The notes under the pieces are model-generated. The model did not search any database. It was not told where the DNA came from and saw only the letters and a list, made by a program, of their open reading frames with translations. A program made the position numbers and the translations under genes. A stretch of 64,000 nt of DNA, taken from contig NZ_CP121668.1 of the NCBI RefSeq assembly GCF_029714425.1, positions 6,779,501 to 6,843,500 of the forward strand. The letters are read 5' to 3'. Below are positions 1 to 9,626 of the stretch, one piece after another (position 1 is the first letter of the stretch; each line of letters begins with the position of its first letter). This DNA is from Bradyrhizobium sp. CB2312. Lineage in GTDB: Bacteria; Pseudomonadota; Alphaproteobacteria; Rhizobiales; Xanthobacteraceae.

Positions 1-830
1 GACTTGACCATCTTCTCGACCGCGTCGCTGAGCGTCTTCTTCTGCTCCGGAGTGATGCCGGGAGGAGCGACCACCGAGCGCCAGTTGGCGATGACGAGGT
101 CGATGCCTTGTTCCTTGAAGGTCGGAATGTCGCTGCCCGCGATGCGCTTCTCCGAGGTCACGCCGATCGCGCGCAGCTTGCCGGACTTGATCTGCCCTTC
201 ATATTCGCTCAGGCCCGAAATGCCCGCGGTGACCTTGCCACCTAGGATCGCGGCGAGCGACTCGCCGCCGCCGGAGAACGGGATGTAGTTGATCTTCTTG
301 GCGTCGGCGCCGACGGCGCTTGCGAACAACGCGGCCATCACATGGTCGACGCCGCCGGCCGAGCCGCCGGCGAAGGTCACCTTGGCAATGTCGGCCTTCA
401 CTGCGGCGGCGAGATCCTGCGCATTCTTGATCGGCGAGTTCGCGGGCACCACGATCACCTGGATTTCCTCGGTGAGCCGCGCGATCGGCGTCACCTGCTC
501 GAGGGTCACCGGCGACTTGTTCATGGCGAGCGCGCCGACCATGACGAAGCCATTGACCATCAGCTGGTTGCCGTCGCCCTTGGCGCCGTTGACGAACTGC
601 GCGATGCCGACGCTGCCGCCGGCACCGGGAACGTTGGTGACCTGCACGCTGCGCGCCACGCCGGAGGCGACCAGCGCCTGCTGCATCGAGCGCGCGGTCT
701 GGTCCCATCCCCCGCCCGGGGCCGCCGGCGCCATCAGCTTGAGCTCGAGCTGCTGGGCAAAAGCCGGAGTTGCTGCCGCAAGGGTCAGCGCGACGGCTGC
801 GCCGACAAGGCGCGCGGGGAATTGAAACAT
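1..830 (-). CDS. TctC/Bug-family periplasmic solute-binding protein (3' end cut by window edge)
   Basis: The protein begins with an export signal (MFQFPARLVGAAVALTLAAA, then TPAFAQ) followed by a Bug/TctC-type solute-binding domain. Family hallmarks visible are APGGGWDQTARSMQ near residue 35, the VPGAGG loop, and GGSAGGVDHV in the middle. Such proteins capture small carboxylates in the periplasm, usually for the TctAB permease, which is not in this window. About 276 residues are present and the C-terminus lies beyond position 1; family length is about 320. It sits downstream of, and in the same direction as, the IclR gene, with an inverted repeat in the 114-bp gap. The substrate cannot be read from sequence; a carboxylate is the family expectation. 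Confidence 0.9.
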   Translation of the reverse strand, partial: MFQFPARLVGAAVALTLAAATPAFAQQLELKLMAPAAPGGGWDQTARSMQQALVASGVARSVQVTNVPGAGGSVGIAQFVNGAKGDGNQLMVNGFVMVGALAMNKSPVTLEQVTPIARLTEEIQVIVVPANSPIKNAQDLAAAVKADIAKVTFAGGSAGGVDHVMAALFASAVGADAKKINYIPFSGGGESLAAILGGKVTAGISGLSEYEGQIKSGKLRAIGVTSEKRIAGSDIPTFKEQGIDLVIANWRSVVAPPGITPEQKKTLSDAVEKMVK

Positions 831-884
831 TAGGGCAGTCTCCAGGCTCATGCGGACGTGTTGATCGTGTGCCGCATTGTGTCG

Positions 885-905
885 TTTGGTCGCATATCAA
901 CCAAA
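885..905. promoter_or_regulatory. inverted repeat upstream of the tctC-like gene (possible IclR operator)
   Basis: TTTGGT, nine bases, ACCAAA, lying 55 bp before the ATG of the binding-protein gene and just after the stop of the IclR gene. IclR proteins bind short palindromes near their targets, so it could be the operator of the neighbouring regulator. Assignment is inferred from position and symmetry only. Confidence 0.35.
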
Positions 906-944
906 ACGGCCGATGCTGTCCAGCGACAGCGCCCGGTTTCCTCG

Positions 945-1787
945 TTAGGCGGAGGTGGGCATCACCCCGCCGAGCGCGATGGTCAACTCACCGGCGACTT
1001 CGCGCACGATCTGGCCGATTTCCGGCAATCTGTCGTCGGTCAGGCGGCTGGTCATGCCCGAGACCGAAATCGCCGCGAGCGGCTCGGCACAGTCGTTATA
1101 GACCACTGCGGCAATACAGCGCAGGCCCATGCAAGCCTCCTCATCGTCGATCGCAAAGCCTTGCTTGCGGATCTTCTCGAGCTCCCTGAACAGATCGCTC
1201 GGCCGCACAATCGACTTCTCGGTCAGGCGAGGCATGCCGTGATGGCGGATCACCGCGCCGACGTCCTCGTCGGAATAGGTCGCGAGCACCGCCTTGCCGA
1301 CACCCGAGGTCACCATGGGGACGCGTCCACCCATCTGGGTCAGCGACCGCATGATCTCGCGGCTCTCCATGCGGGTCAGCACGATGATGAACTCGTCGTC
1401 GACCACGGCAAGATTGGCGGTCTCGCGGGTGAGATCGCGCAGCTTGCGCAAATATGGAATCGCCTGCGTGGAGAAATTGCGCCGCCGCGCAAAGCTCGCG
1501 CCGACGGTGAAGCTACGCACACCGACATGCCATTTGGATTCGGCGCGGTCGAACTGCACGAAGCGACGGCTTTCCAGCGTCGCCAGCAGGCGGTGCACGG
1601 TCGAGGCGGACAGGCCGGTACGTACGGCGAGATCGCTGAGGCGATAGCCTTCGTCGTCCTCGGCCAGTGTCTCTAGGATCGAAAGCGCGCGATCGACGGA
1701 CTGCACGCCGCCGTCACGCGCCTCGTGCTCGGCCTCCGATGGCGACCGAGGTTCGAGCGATTTGCGCCGGATCACGTTCTTGCTCAT
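945..1787 (-). CDS. IclR-family transcriptional regulator
   Basis: The protein has an N-terminal winged helix-turn-helix (SVDRALSILETLAEDDEGYR, then LSDLAVRTGLSASTVHRLLATLES) followed by the IclR effector domain (GVGKAVLATYSDEDV, GFAIDDEEACMGLRCIAAVV, ISVSGMTSRL). Members bind small catabolites and control nearby catabolic or transport genes. The ATG at 1787 is preferred because AGG lies about 8 bases upstream; an in-frame ATG at 1814 would add nine residues. The gene precedes the TctC-like binding protein on the same strand with 114 bp between them, so that gene is its most likely target. The effector is unknown, and any link to the oxalate genes next door is only positional. Confidence 0.9.
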   Translation of the reverse strand: MSKNVIRRKSLEPRSPSEAEHEARDGGVQSVDRALSILETLAEDDEGYRLSDLAVRTGLSASTVHRLLATLESRRFVQFDRAESKWHVGVRSFTVGASFARRRNFSTQAIPYLRKLRDLTRETANLAVVDDEFIIVLTRMESREIMRSLTQMGGRVPMVTSGVGKAVLATYSDEDVGAVIRHHGMPRLTEKSIVRPSDLFRELEKIRKQGFAIDDEEACMGLRCIAAVVYNDCAEPLAAISVSGMTSRLTDDRLPEIGQIVREVAGELTIALGGVMPTSA

Positions 1788-1832
1788 CGCGACCTGCATT
1801 TGCCAGTCAGACAAGACGCGAGCCGCCTCTTC

Positions 1833-1975
1833 TCCCTCTCCCCGTTCTTACGGGGAGAGGGTTGGGGTGAGGGGCTATCTCCGCGAGTAGGGTGAGAGAT
1901 GGACTTGCGGAGAGTCCCCCTCACCCGGAATTTGCTACGCAAATTCCGGCCTCCCCGCAAGCGGGGAGAGGCGAA
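1833..1975. repeat. palindromic intergenic repeats (RPE-like)
   Basis: Two hairpins lie between the synthetase and IclR genes. One pairs CCCTCTCCCC with GGGGAGAGGG (about 1835-1861); the other pairs CCTCCCCGC with GCGGGGAGAGG (about 1951-1972). Between them is a GAATTTGC/GCAAATTCC pair. This build resembles the dispersed palindromic elements common in rhizobial genomes and may also act as a transcription end for the genes on either side. Confidence 0.6.
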
Positions 1976-1985
1976 TGTCAACGGC

Positions 1986-4115
1986 TCAGAGCAGCCCTGC
2001 CCCGCGCGCCCACTTGTACTTGGCGCCCAAGACCTCGACCGGCAGCTCGGTCGAATAGGCGTAGGCCGGGATGCCATGCTGGTAAAGATATTCGGCGGCC
2101 TCCTCGACCTCGACGTCGCCGGCGAGCGAGGCGACCATCGGCTTCACGAAGCCCTTGGCCTCCATCTCCTTCTTCACCTCGACCATGTTGCGGGCGAACA
2201 CCATCGGCGGCGTGACGATGGTGTGCCAGTAGCCGAGGATCAGCGCGTGGATGCGCTCATCCGACAGGCCGAGCTTCACCGTGTTGACGTAGGTGATCGG
2301 CGGCTCGCCGCCGGTGATATCCACAGGATTTCCGGCAGCTCCAAACGGCGGGATGAACTTGCGGAAGGCCGCGTCGAGATCCGGCGGCATCGACATCAGC
2401 GACAGGCCGTTGTCGACGCAGGAGTCCGACAGCAGCACGCCCGAGCCGCCGGCGCCGGTGATGATCAGCACGTTCTCGCCCTTCGGCGTCGGCAGCACCG
2501 GCACGCCGCGGGCGAATTCGAGCAGCTGGCGCAAGCTGCGGGCGCGGATCACGCCGGACTGCTTGAACACGTCCTCATAGATGCGGTCGTTGCCGGCGAG
2601 CGCGCCGGTGTGTGACGAGGCCGCCTTCGCACCGGCCGAGGTGCGGCCGGCCTTGAGCACAACGACCGGCTTCTTCTTGGAGACACGCTTGGCGGCTTCC
2701 GCGAAGGCGCGGCCGTCTTTCAGATCTTCGCAGTGCTGCGCGATCAGGTTGGTGTTCGGGTCCTGCTCGAAGAAGGCGAGCAGATCGTCCTCGTCGATGT
2801 CGGACTTGTTGCCGAGGCCGACGATCGCCGACACACCCATTTTCGCCGAGCGCGAAAAACCGATGATGGCCATGCCGATGCCGCCCGACTGCGACGACAG
2901 CGCCGCGTGGCCCTTGACGTCGTAGGCGGTGCAGAAGGTCGCGCAGAGATTGGCGGGGGTATAATAGAAGCCGTAGATGTTCGGCCCCATCAGGCGGATG
3001 TCGTACTTCTTGCCGACCTCGACGATCTCGGCCTGCAGCTCCGGCGCGCCGGCTTCGGCAAAGCCTGACGGAATCAGCACCGCGCCCGGGATTTTCTTCT
3101 CGCCGCATTCGGTGAGCGCAGCGGCCACGAACTTGGCAGGGATCGCGAACACCGCGACGTCGATCACACCCGGCACGTCCTTGACGCTCTTATAGGCCTT
3201 GTAGCCGAGGATCTCGGCGGCCTTGGGATGGATCGGATAGATCTCGCCCTTGTAGCCGCCGTTGATGAGGTTCTTCATCACGGAGTTGCCGATCTTGCCG
3301 TCCTCGGCGGAGGCGCCGACCACGGCGACCGCCTTCGGCTGCATGATGCGGTTCATGGCCGCGACGATCTCTTCGGTCGGACGCGGCTTCGGCTTCGGCT
3401 TGTAGGCGAAGTCGACGACGATGCGGACGTCCGCGGCGGTCGCGCCCTTGGGGGTCGCGAACACGGGGTTGAGGTCGAGCTCGACGATTTCAGGGAAATC
3501 GGTGACGAGCTGCGAGACCTTGACGATGACGTCGGCGAGCGCCGTGCGGTTCACCGGCTCGCCGCCGCGCACGCCCTTGAGGATCTCGTGCGCCTGGATG
3601 CCATCGAGCATCGACAGGGCATCTTCCTTGGTCGCGGGCGCGAGACGGAAGGTGATGTCCTTGAGCACCTCGACCAGCACGCCGCCGAGGCCGAAGGCCA
3701 CCAGCTTGCCGAACGAGCCGTCGGTGATGGAGCCGACGATGACCTCGGTGCCGCCGGCCAGCATCTGCTGCACCTGGACGCCTTCGATCTTGGCATCGGA
3801 CTTATATTTCTTGGCGTTACCGAGGATGGTCTCGTAGGCCTTCTCGGCATCCTCGGCCGTCTTGAGGCCGACGATGACGCCGCCGGCTTCGGTCTTGTGG
3901 AGAATGTCCGGCGAGACGATCTTCATCACCACCGGGAAGCCCATCGCGGAGGCCATCTTGCCGGCCTCGCCCGCCGACTTGGCCACGCCCTCCTTCGGCA
4001 CCGGAATGCCGTAGGCGTCGCAGACCAGCTTGCCTTCCGGGGCCGTCAGGCTGGTGCGGTTGTCCGCCTTGACCTGGTCAAGCACCTTGCGGACGGCATC
4101 TTTGGAATTGGACAT
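1986..4115 (-). CDS. ADP-forming acyl-CoA synthetase (acetate--CoA ligase family)
   Basis: This 709-residue single-chain enzyme has, in order, an ATP-grasp domain (about 1-235), a CoA-binding Rossmann domain (about 255-380, VAVVGAS) and a succinyl-CoA-ligase-like domain. Both histidines used for phosphate relay in this family are visible: HKTEAGGV (His73) and SSHTGALAG (His502). The family interconverts an acyl-CoA, ADP and phosphate with the acid, CoA and ATP. It is transcribed away from gntR-oxc-frc, and two predicted GntR operators lie in the shared 313-bp gap, so co-regulation with oxalate catabolism is likely. It could activate oxalate to oxalyl-CoA, or recover ATP from formyl-CoA. The substrate is inferred from context and is not read from the active site. 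Confidence 0.9.
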   Translation of the reverse strand: MSNSKDAVRKVLDQVKADNRTSLTAPEGKLVCDAYGIPVPKEGVAKSAGEAGKMASAMGFPVVMKIVSPDILHKTEAGGVIVGLKTAEDAEKAYETILGNAKKYKSDAKIEGVQVQQMLAGGTEVIVGSITDGSFGKLVAFGLGGVLVEVLKDITFRLAPATKEDALSMLDGIQAHEILKGVRGGEPVNRTALADVIVKVSQLVTDFPEIVELDLNPVFATPKGATAADVRIVVDFAYKPKPKPRPTEEIVAAMNRIMQPKAVAVVGASAEDGKIGNSVMKNLINGGYKGEIYPIHPKAAEILGYKAYKSVKDVPGVIDVAVFAIPAKFVAAALTECGEKKIPGAVLIPSGFAEAGAPELQAEIVEVGKKYDIRLMGPNIYGFYYTPANLCATFCTAYDVKGHAALSSQSGGIGMAIIGFSRSAKMGVSAIVGLGNKSDIDEDDLLAFFEQDPNTNLIAQHCEDLKDGRAFAEAAKRVSKKKPVVVLKAGRTSAGAKAASSHTGALAGNDRIYEDVFKQSGVIRARSLRQLLEFARGVPVLPTPKGENVLIITGAGGSGVLLSDSCVDNGLSLMSMPPDLDAAFRKFIPPFGAAGNPVDITGGEPPITYVNTVKLGLSDERIHALILGYWHTIVTPPMVFARNMVEVKKEMEAKGFVKPMVASLAGDVEVEEAAEYLYQHGIPAYAYSTELPVEVLGAKYKWARGAGLL

Positions 4116-4273
4116 ATGGCTTCTCCCTTGACCTCAGTTCGTTCTTTTCAAAGCGCGCGCGCGTTGCGGCTGCCCGTGATGCTTGCCATTCGCCGCGCTT
4201 TGTTCCATGCGGCGGAACGGAGTGGCATAAAGCCAACAATACTCCGCCGGCTTGGATCAAAAATGGCTGGCGA

Positions 4274-4290
4274 TGGCATTTGGTATGCCA
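4274..4290. promoter_or_regulatory. predicted GntR operator, site 1
   Basis: TGGCATTTGGTATGCCA. Outer arms TGGCAT and ATGCCA are perfect inverted repeats around 5 bp, and the inner TGGTATGCCA resembles FCD-type GntR sites. It lies between the divergent synthetase and gntR genes, 81 bp before site 2. Confidence 0.75.
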
Positions 4291-4354
4291 GAAGCCAACT
4301 TGTCAAGCCGCCGCATGACTTAGAACGCCGCAAAAAATAGGCAGCTTGACATTC

Positions 4355-4371
4355 TGGCATGTGGTATGCCA
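4355..4371. promoter_or_regulatory. predicted GntR operator, site 2
   Basis: TGGCATGTGGTATGCCA, with the same perfect outer inverted repeat as site 1. A TTGACA hexamer starts 9 bp upstream (4346), so the site would fall in the spacer of a promoter reading into gntR, consistent with autorepression. It lies 58 bp before the gntR start codon. Confidence 0.78.
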
Positions 4372-4428
4372 AAAACTTTCCCGCTAATAATCCTGTAAAA
4401 GACGACTCCCACCTGGAGGAGATTCGTC

Positions 4429-5160
4429 GTGTCACTGCGGAAACCAACCAAGGCGTTGCCGAACATGGCCGAGGCAGATATCGCAATCGTTCGTATTGCC
4501 CCGGAGAGCAGCTTCAAGAACAAGGCGTATGACGCCTTGAAGGAAGCCATCCTCAAGATGGACATCTACTCGACGCCCGAGCCGGTGATGCTCGACGAGC
4601 GCGCGTTGTCCGAACGTCTGGGTGTCAGCCGAACGCCGATCCGCGAAGCGATCGCGATGCTCGAGCAGGACGGTTTCGTGAAGACCGTGCCGCGCCGCGG
4701 CATCATGGTGGTGCGCAGGACCAAGAGCGAGATCGTCGACATGATCCGCGCCTGGGCGGCGCTGGAGAGCATGGCGGCGCGCCTCATCACCACCACCGCG
4801 CGCAAGAAGGACATCTCGGCGCTGCGCGACTTCTTCAAGGACTTCGGCAAGGACCGCCTGCCCGAGGATCACGTCGAGGAATATTCGCGCGCCAACATCG
4901 CCTTCCACCAGGCGCTGATCTCGCTGTCGGAATCCCCTGTTCTGGTCGATCTCACCAACGACCTGCTGCTGCACGTGCGCGGCTACCGCCAGCTCACGAT
5001 CGGACGCAAGGACCGCACCGCGACCTCGCTGCCCGAGCATCTCGCGATGATCGAAGCACTTGAGGCGCGCGATACCGAGCTCGCCGAGAAGCGCGCCCGC
5101 GACCACACCCTCGGCCTTGCCGCTTACGTCGAAGCGCATGGCCAGGAACTGTTCACCTAG
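4429..5160 (+). CDS. GntR-family (FCD) regulator of the oxalate genes
   Basis: The N-terminal winged helix includes [20 protein letters not shown] and the wing [16 protein letters not shown]. The C-terminal all-helical FCD domain carries the metal-site histidines in [18 protein letters not shown] and ARDHTLGL. The start is GTG at 4429 with CTGGAGGA eight bases upstream; an ATG 12 codons later is the alternative. It is the first gene of gntR-oxc-frc (61 bp to oxc). Its promoter has a strong 17-bp palindrome, and a second copy lies between it and the divergent synthetase. Similar sites precede the distant oxlT and CBS genes. FCD proteins usually release DNA when an organic acid or acyl-CoA binds, so an oxalate-pathway metabolite is the expected signal. 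The specific ligand is not known. Confidence 0.93.
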   Translation: MSLRKPTKALPNMAEADIAIVRIAPESSFKNKAYDALKEAILKMDIYSTPEPVMLDERALSERLGVSRTPIREAIAMLEQDGFVKTVPRRGIMVVRRTKSEIVDMIRAWAALESMAARLITTTARKKDISALRDFFKDFGKDRLPEDHVEEYSRANIAFHQALISLSESPVLVDLTNDLLLHVRGYRQLTIGRKDRTATSLPEHLAMIEALEARDTELAEKRARDHTLGLAAYVEAHGQELFT

Positions 5161-5221
5161 CAACCTTCACCAGAAGGGCGAAAAACTCGCCCCACTACTT
5201 GAGACCAGGGAGACAAGGCCC

Positions 5222-6952
5222 ATGCTGAATACCGCGACCAAGTCCGAGGCACCGGGCACCGAGCAGGAACTGACGGATGGCTTCCATCTCGTCATCGACG
5301 CGCTCAAGCTGAACGGCATCAACACCATCTATAATGTGCCGGGCATCCCGATCACGGATTTGGGCCGCATGGCGCAGGCCGCGGGTATTCGCGTGATCTC
5401 CTTCCGCCACGAGCAGAACGCCGGCTACGCCGCGGGCATCGCCGGCTATCTCACCAAGAAGCCCGGCGTCTGCCTCACGGTCTCGGCGCCCGGCTTCCTC
5501 AACGGTCTCACCGCGCTCGCGCACGCCACCACCAACTGCTACCCGATGATCCTCGTGTCCGGCTCGTCCGAGCGCGAGATCGTCGACCTCCAGCAGGGCG
5601 ACTATGAGGAGATGGACCAGCTCGCGATCGCAAAGCCGCTGTGCAAGGCGGCCTATCGCGTGCTGCACGCCCAGGACATCGGCATCGGCTTTGCCCGCGC
5701 CATCCGCGCCGCGGTCTCGGGCCGTCCGGGCGGCGTCTATCTCGACCTGCCGGCAAAGCTGTTCGGCCAGGTGATGAACGCCGACGCCGGCCAGAAGTCG
5801 CTGGTCAAGGTGATCGACGCAGCACCCGCGCAGATTCCCTCGCCCGCCTCCGTGAAGCGCGCGCTCGACGTGCTCAAGAGCGCGAAGCGTCCGCTCATCA
5901 TCCTCGGCAAGGGCGCGGCCTATGCGCAGGCCGATGAAGAGATCAAGAGCTTCGTCGAGAAGAGCGGCGTGCCGTTCCTACCGATGAGCATGGCCAAGGG
6001 CCTCCTCCCCGACACGCATCCGCAATGCGCCGGTGCTGCCCGCTCGACCGTGCTGAAGGACTCCGACGTCGTCATGCTGATCGGCGCGCGGCTGAACTGG
6101 CTGCTCTCGCACGGCAAGGGCAAGAGCTGGGGCGAAACGCCGAAGAAGTTCATCCAGGTCGACATCGAGCCGAGGGAGATGGACTCCAACGTCGAGATCG
6201 TCGCGCCCGTGGTCGGCGACATCGGCTCGGTCGTCTCCGCCTTCAACCAGGCCATCGGTGCGGGCTGGACCGCGCCGGCCGAATGGACCAAGGCCGTCTC
6301 GACCAAGCGCGAAGAGAACGTCGCCAAGATGGCGCCGAAGCTCATGAACAACAAATCGCCGATGGACTATCACGGCGCGCTCGGCGTCTTGAAGAACGTC
6401 ATCAAGGATCACCCCGAGGCGATCCTCGTCAACGAAGGCGCCAACACGCTCGACCTCGCTCGCGGCGTCATCGACATGTACAAGCCCCGCAAGCGTCTCG
6501 ACGTCGGCACCTGGGGCGTGATGGGCATCGGCATGGGCCAGGCGATCGCGGCCGCGCTCGAGACCGGTCATCCCGTGCTCGCGGTGGAAGGCGACTCGGC
6601 CTTCGGCTTCTCCGGCATGGAGGTCGAGACCATCTGCCGCTACAACCTTCCGATCTGCGTCGTCATCTTCAACAATGACGGCATCTATCGCGGCACCGAC
6701 GTCAACGGCGCGAACTCCGATCCGGCGACCACAGTGTTCGTCAAGGGCGCGCGCTACGACAAGATGATGGAAGCTTTCGGCGGCGTCGGCGTGAATGCGA
6801 CCTCGCCCGATGAGCTCAAGCGCGCCGTCAACGAGGCCATGGCCTCGGGCAAGCCGACGCTGATCAACGCGGTGATCGATCCGGCCGCCGGCTCGGAGAG
6901 CGGCCGCATCGGCAACCTCAATCCGCAGAGCGTTCTGCAGAAGAAGAAGTAA
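5222..6952 (+). CDS. oxc: oxalyl-CoA decarboxylase
   Basis: This thiamine-diphosphate enzyme converts oxalyl-CoA to formyl-CoA and CO2 in the cytoplasm. The 576 residues match the family (about 570). The catalytic Glu of the ThDP fold is in [12 protein letters not shown] (Glu64). The ThDP/Mg motif runs from GDSAFGFSG (about 458) to FNNDGIYRG (about 485). The C-terminal active-site lid [10 protein letters not shown], typical of Oxc rather than other ThDP decarboxylases, is present. The ATG at 5222 follows AGGGAGACAAGG; an upstream in-frame ATG inside gntR is rejected. It lies 61 bp after gntR and 62 bp before frc, so the three probably form one operon. Confidence 0.97.
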   Translation: MLNTATKSEAPGTEQELTDGFHLVIDALKLNGINTIYNVPGIPITDLGRMAQAAGIRVISFRHEQNAGYAAGIAGYLTKKPGVCLTVSAPGFLNGLTALAHATTNCYPMILVSGSSEREIVDLQQGDYEEMDQLAIAKPLCKAAYRVLHAQDIGIGFARAIRAAVSGRPGGVYLDLPAKLFGQVMNADAGQKSLVKVIDAAPAQIPSPASVKRALDVLKSAKRPLIILGKGAAYAQADEEIKSFVEKSGVPFLPMSMAKGLLPDTHPQCAGAARSTVLKDSDVVMLIGARLNWLLSHGKGKSWGETPKKFIQVDIEPREMDSNVEIVAPVVGDIGSVVSAFNQAIGAGWTAPAEWTKAVSTKREENVAKMAPKLMNNKSPMDYHGALGVLKNVIKDHPEAILVNEGANTLDLARGVIDMYKPRKRLDVGTWGVMGIGMGQAIAAALETGHPVLAVEGDSAFGFSGMEVETICRYNLPICVVIFNNDGIYRGTDVNGANSDPATTVFVKGARYDKMMEAFGGVGVNATSPDELKRAVNEAMASGKPTLINAVIDPAAGSESGRIGNLNPQSVLQKKK

Positions 6953-7014
6953 GTCCACCCCTCAACCCTTATTCCCTGCGGTTTGCGGGGGCAGACAGAG
7001 TACGGAGCAATACG

Positions 7015-8292
7015 ATGACCAAAGCGCTCACGGGCGTTCGCATTCTCGACTTCACCCACGTCCAGTCCGGACCGACCTGCACGCAGCTGCTGGCCTGGTT
7101 CGGCGCCGACGTGATCAAGGTGGAACGCCCGGGCGTGGGTGACATCACCCGCGGCCAGCTGCAGGACATCCCGAACGTGGACAGCCTGTATTTCACCATG
7201 CTCAACCACAACAAGCGCTCGATCACGCTCGACACCAAGAACCCCAAGGGCAAGGAAGTCCTGACCGAGCTGATCAAGAAGTGCGACGTGCTGGTCGAGA
7301 ATTTCGGCCCCGGCGTGCTCGATCGCATGGGCTTCCCCTGGGAGAAGATCCAGGCGATCAACCCGAAGATGATCGTCGCCTCGATCAAGGGCTTTGGCCC
7401 TGGCCCGTACGAAGACTGCAAGGTCTATGAGAACGTCGCGCAGTGCACCGGCGGCGCCGCCTCGACCACCGGCTTCCGCGACGGCCTGCCGCTCGTCACG
7501 GGCGCGCAGATCGGCGATTCCGGCACCGGCCTGCACCTGGCGCTCGGCATCGTCACCGCGCTCTACCAGCGCACGCATTCGGGCAAGGGCCAGCGCGTCA
7601 CCGCCGCGATGCAGGACGGCGTGCTCAACCTCGCCCGCGTCAAGCTGCGCGACCAACAGCGCCTCGCCCACGGCCCGCTCAAGGAATACAGCCAGTTCGG
7701 CGAAGGCATTCCGTTCGGCGATGCCGTGCCGCGCGCCGGCAACGACTCCGGCGGCGGCCAGCCGGGCCGCATCCTGAAGTGCAAGGGCTTTGAGACCGAT
7801 CCCAACGCCTACATCTACTTCATCACCCAGGCCCCGGTCTGGGAGAAGATCTGCGACGTGATCGGCGAGCCCACCTGGAAGACCGATCCGAACTACGCCA
7901 AGCCGGCGGCCCGCCTGCCGCGGCTGAACGAGATCTTCGCGCGCATCGAACAGTGGACGATGACGAAGACCAAGTTCGAGGCGATGGAGATCCTCAACAA
8001 GGACGACATCCCCTGCGGCCCGATCCTGTCGATGAAGGAGATCGCCGAGGACCAGTCGCTGCGCGCGACCGGCACCGTGGTCGAGGTCGACCACCCCACC
8101 CGCGGCAAGTACATCTCGGTCGGCAACCCGATCAAGCTGTCGGAGAGCCCGAGCGAGGTCACCCGCTCCCCGCTGCTCGGCGAGCACACCGACGAGATCC
8201 TGCGCAGCGTGCTCGGCTTCTCGGACCACCAGGTCGCCGATATCCACAAGTCCGGCGCGCTCGATCCGCCGCAGAAGCAGGCCGCCGAGTGA
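7015..8292 (+). CDS. frc: formyl-CoA:oxalate CoA-transferase
   Basis: This class III CoA-transferase moves CoA from formyl-CoA to oxalate, giving oxalyl-CoA for Oxc and releasing formate. The length of 425 residues is close to characterised Frc (428). The catalytic Asp is D168 in QIGDSGTG, Gln17 is present in HVQSG, and the mobile glycine loop is GGGQPG (246-251). Residue 48 is Gln (RGQLQ), as recalled for E. coli YfdW rather than the Trp of Oxalobacter Frc, which may affect substrate inhibition. The ATG follows CGGAG about ten bases upstream. It is the last gene of gntR-oxc-frc and is followed by a strong terminator. Confidence 0.97.
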   Translation: MTKALTGVRILDFTHVQSGPTCTQLLAWFGADVIKVERPGVGDITRGQLQDIPNVDSLYFTMLNHNKRSITLDTKNPKGKEVLTELIKKCDVLVENFGPGVLDRMGFPWEKIQAINPKMIVASIKGFGPGPYEDCKVYENVAQCTGGAASTTGFRDGLPLVTGAQIGDSGTGLHLALGIVTALYQRTHSGKGQRVTAAMQDGVLNLARVKLRDQQRLAHGPLKEYSQFGEGIPFGDAVPRAGNDSGGGQPGRILKCKGFETDPNAYIYFITQAPVWEKICDVIGEPTWKTDPNYAKPAARLPRLNEIFARIEQWTMTKTKFEAMEILNKDDIPCGPILSMKEIAEDQSLRATGTVVEVDHPTRGKYISVGNPIKLSESPSEVTRSPLLGEHTDEILRSVLGFSDHQVADIHKSGALDPPQKQAAE

Positions 8293-8317
8293 GCGGAGCC
8301 ACTTCAATCAAGACGAA

Positions 8318-8344
8318 AGGGCCGCCCTCGGGGCGGCCCTTTTT
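8318..8344 (+). terminator. rho-independent terminator after frc
   Basis: A perfect 10-bp GC-rich stem (AGGGCCGCCC / GGGCGGCCCT) with a TCG loop runs into a T tract, starting 26 bp after the frc stop. Confidence 0.92.
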
Positions 8345-8945
8345 GCATCGGCAAGGTCGTGGGGTTGTAGGCTCAAACCAAAAAACTGAAAACAACCCCA
8401 TGCACAGTAGCCAACCCCCTTGGTCTTGACGTATTTCTGATTATACGAATTATTGCTTGACGCGTCGGGCAAAACAGGGATAATATGGCATCATCCGAAA
8501 GAGTAAAACTCGGGTCGAGGCGCCGCCGGTTTCCCATAAGAAAGCTGGAAGCTATCGGACGAACTCAGCCTGCATGCTTCACTCGCAATGCGAAGCATCG
8601 TCCGGAGACGCACGCTTTGGCGGGCTCCTCACCATGAGGGTCTAAAATCTCGCCGCGAAATGCGACCTCATCCTAAGGGCCCGCCATAGGCTGGCGTCTC
8701 GAAGGCTGCGCCGCAGAGAAGCTTGTAGGCCATGAACTCATAAATTAATCGGGCGGACGACTTGCCGGAGTCCGCTATGCACCGATAGCGCCTAGAGTTT
8801 GCAGCTCAGCTAACTGCCGCGATGGGCCAGGAGCGGTCATCGGCGAGCTTGTTCGATGGCCTAGTGGGGCGCGAAGAGAATCCCGGAATGGCAGGCCCAT
8901 CCTGACGATGGTTGTTCGCAGGTCATGGAGTCGCATCAGAACCTA
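8345..8945. other. non-coding gap with decayed repeat sequence
   Basis: No convincing reading frame is present. The part around 8610-8730 has CTCCTCACCATGAGGGT followed by CTCATCCTAAGG and GGCGTCTCGAAGG, which looks like a degraded copy of a dispersed alphaproteobacterial intergenic repeat. Around 8440-8480 the sequence is more AT-rich than the surroundings. The gap marks the edge between the oxalate genes and the accessory region. Confidence 0.5.
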
Positions 8946-9626
8946 CTATCGGAGTAAGAAATAGAAAGTTGCTAGTACAACGACTATGACCAAAACCAAG
9001 CCAATGGGAGATATTACTGCGGAAGTCCTGCGGCCCAGCACATCATTCAAGTCAATCACAGACTCTTCGGACTTGGACCACGCGGCAGAAATCGCTTTCT
9101 TATCCTTCTCGCCGAGAGCCTTAAACCACTCCAACATGGCTTCATGAGAATGAGTGCACCGTCTGTAGAGGGATGATCCTAACCAGTATCTGTTTTGTGC
9201 GAATGTTGCACTCAAGTCGACATCTACCTCCATTACGGCGTTACGCAAGTTGGTTTCGTCGTCTTCAAGAGACTTGCCGATCGCAACGGACAGGACCCGC
9301 AGCTCTTCCTTAAGACGATCTATACCCTCTTGTGCCGAAGATGACGTTTCGTGTTCGTCTTTTTTCTTTTCCCAGTCCATTCCTCTGCGTACAGTGTTGT
9401 GTAAAGAACCAAGTATCCTACGCATTAGTTCGAGCTTCGCACAGACCGCAGCCGCCGCTTCGATTCGTCGTTTCGCAAGTTCTGCCTGGGTAGTAAGAGC
9501 TGCCTTATATCGCTCGACAAGCGATGCTCCGAAGAGTCCGAGGAGCGCAACGACGATTGCGAGCACGCCTTTATCAAGGAGTACCAACAATACTTTTTGA
9601 CCAAAGTCGGTGGTGTCATCTGGCAT
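8946..9626 (-). CDS. two-TM hypothetical membrane protein with cytoplasmic helical middle
   Basis: Family not recognised. The 226-residue protein has a hydrophobic helix near the N-terminus (VLLVLLDKGVLAIVVALLGL) and another at the extreme C-terminus (ISPIGLVLVIVVVLATFYFL). Between them are about 150 mostly helical, charged residues, including a lysine/glutamate-rich stretch (DWEKKKDEHE). The ATG at 9626 is chosen because AGGAG sits 6 bases upstream; the upstream ATG at 9650 lacks one. It stands alone between two gene-poor gaps. Its sequence is visibly less GC-rich than the flanking core genes, which suggests it was acquired. An effector or anchor role cannot be claimed from sequence. Confidence 0.7.
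   Translation of the reverse strand: MPDDTTDFGQKVLLVLLDKGVLAIVVALLGLFGASLVERYKAALTTQAELAKRRIEAAAAVCAKLELMRRILGSLHNTVRRGMDWEKKKDEHETSSSAQEGIDRLKEELRVLSVAIGKSLEDDETNLRNAVMEVDVDLSATFAQNRYWLGSSLYRRCTHSHEAMLEWFKALGEKDKKAISAAWSKSEESVIDLNDVLGRRTSAVISPIGLVLVIVVVLATFYFLLR

Noticed and set aside
4355..4371. Sigma-54 promoter reading of TGGCAT-N5-ATGCC
   Set aside because: GG and GC have the right 10-bp spacing at the two gntR sites, but the GC is AC at 37064, 38952 and 40521, and palindromic symmetry fits a repressor site better.
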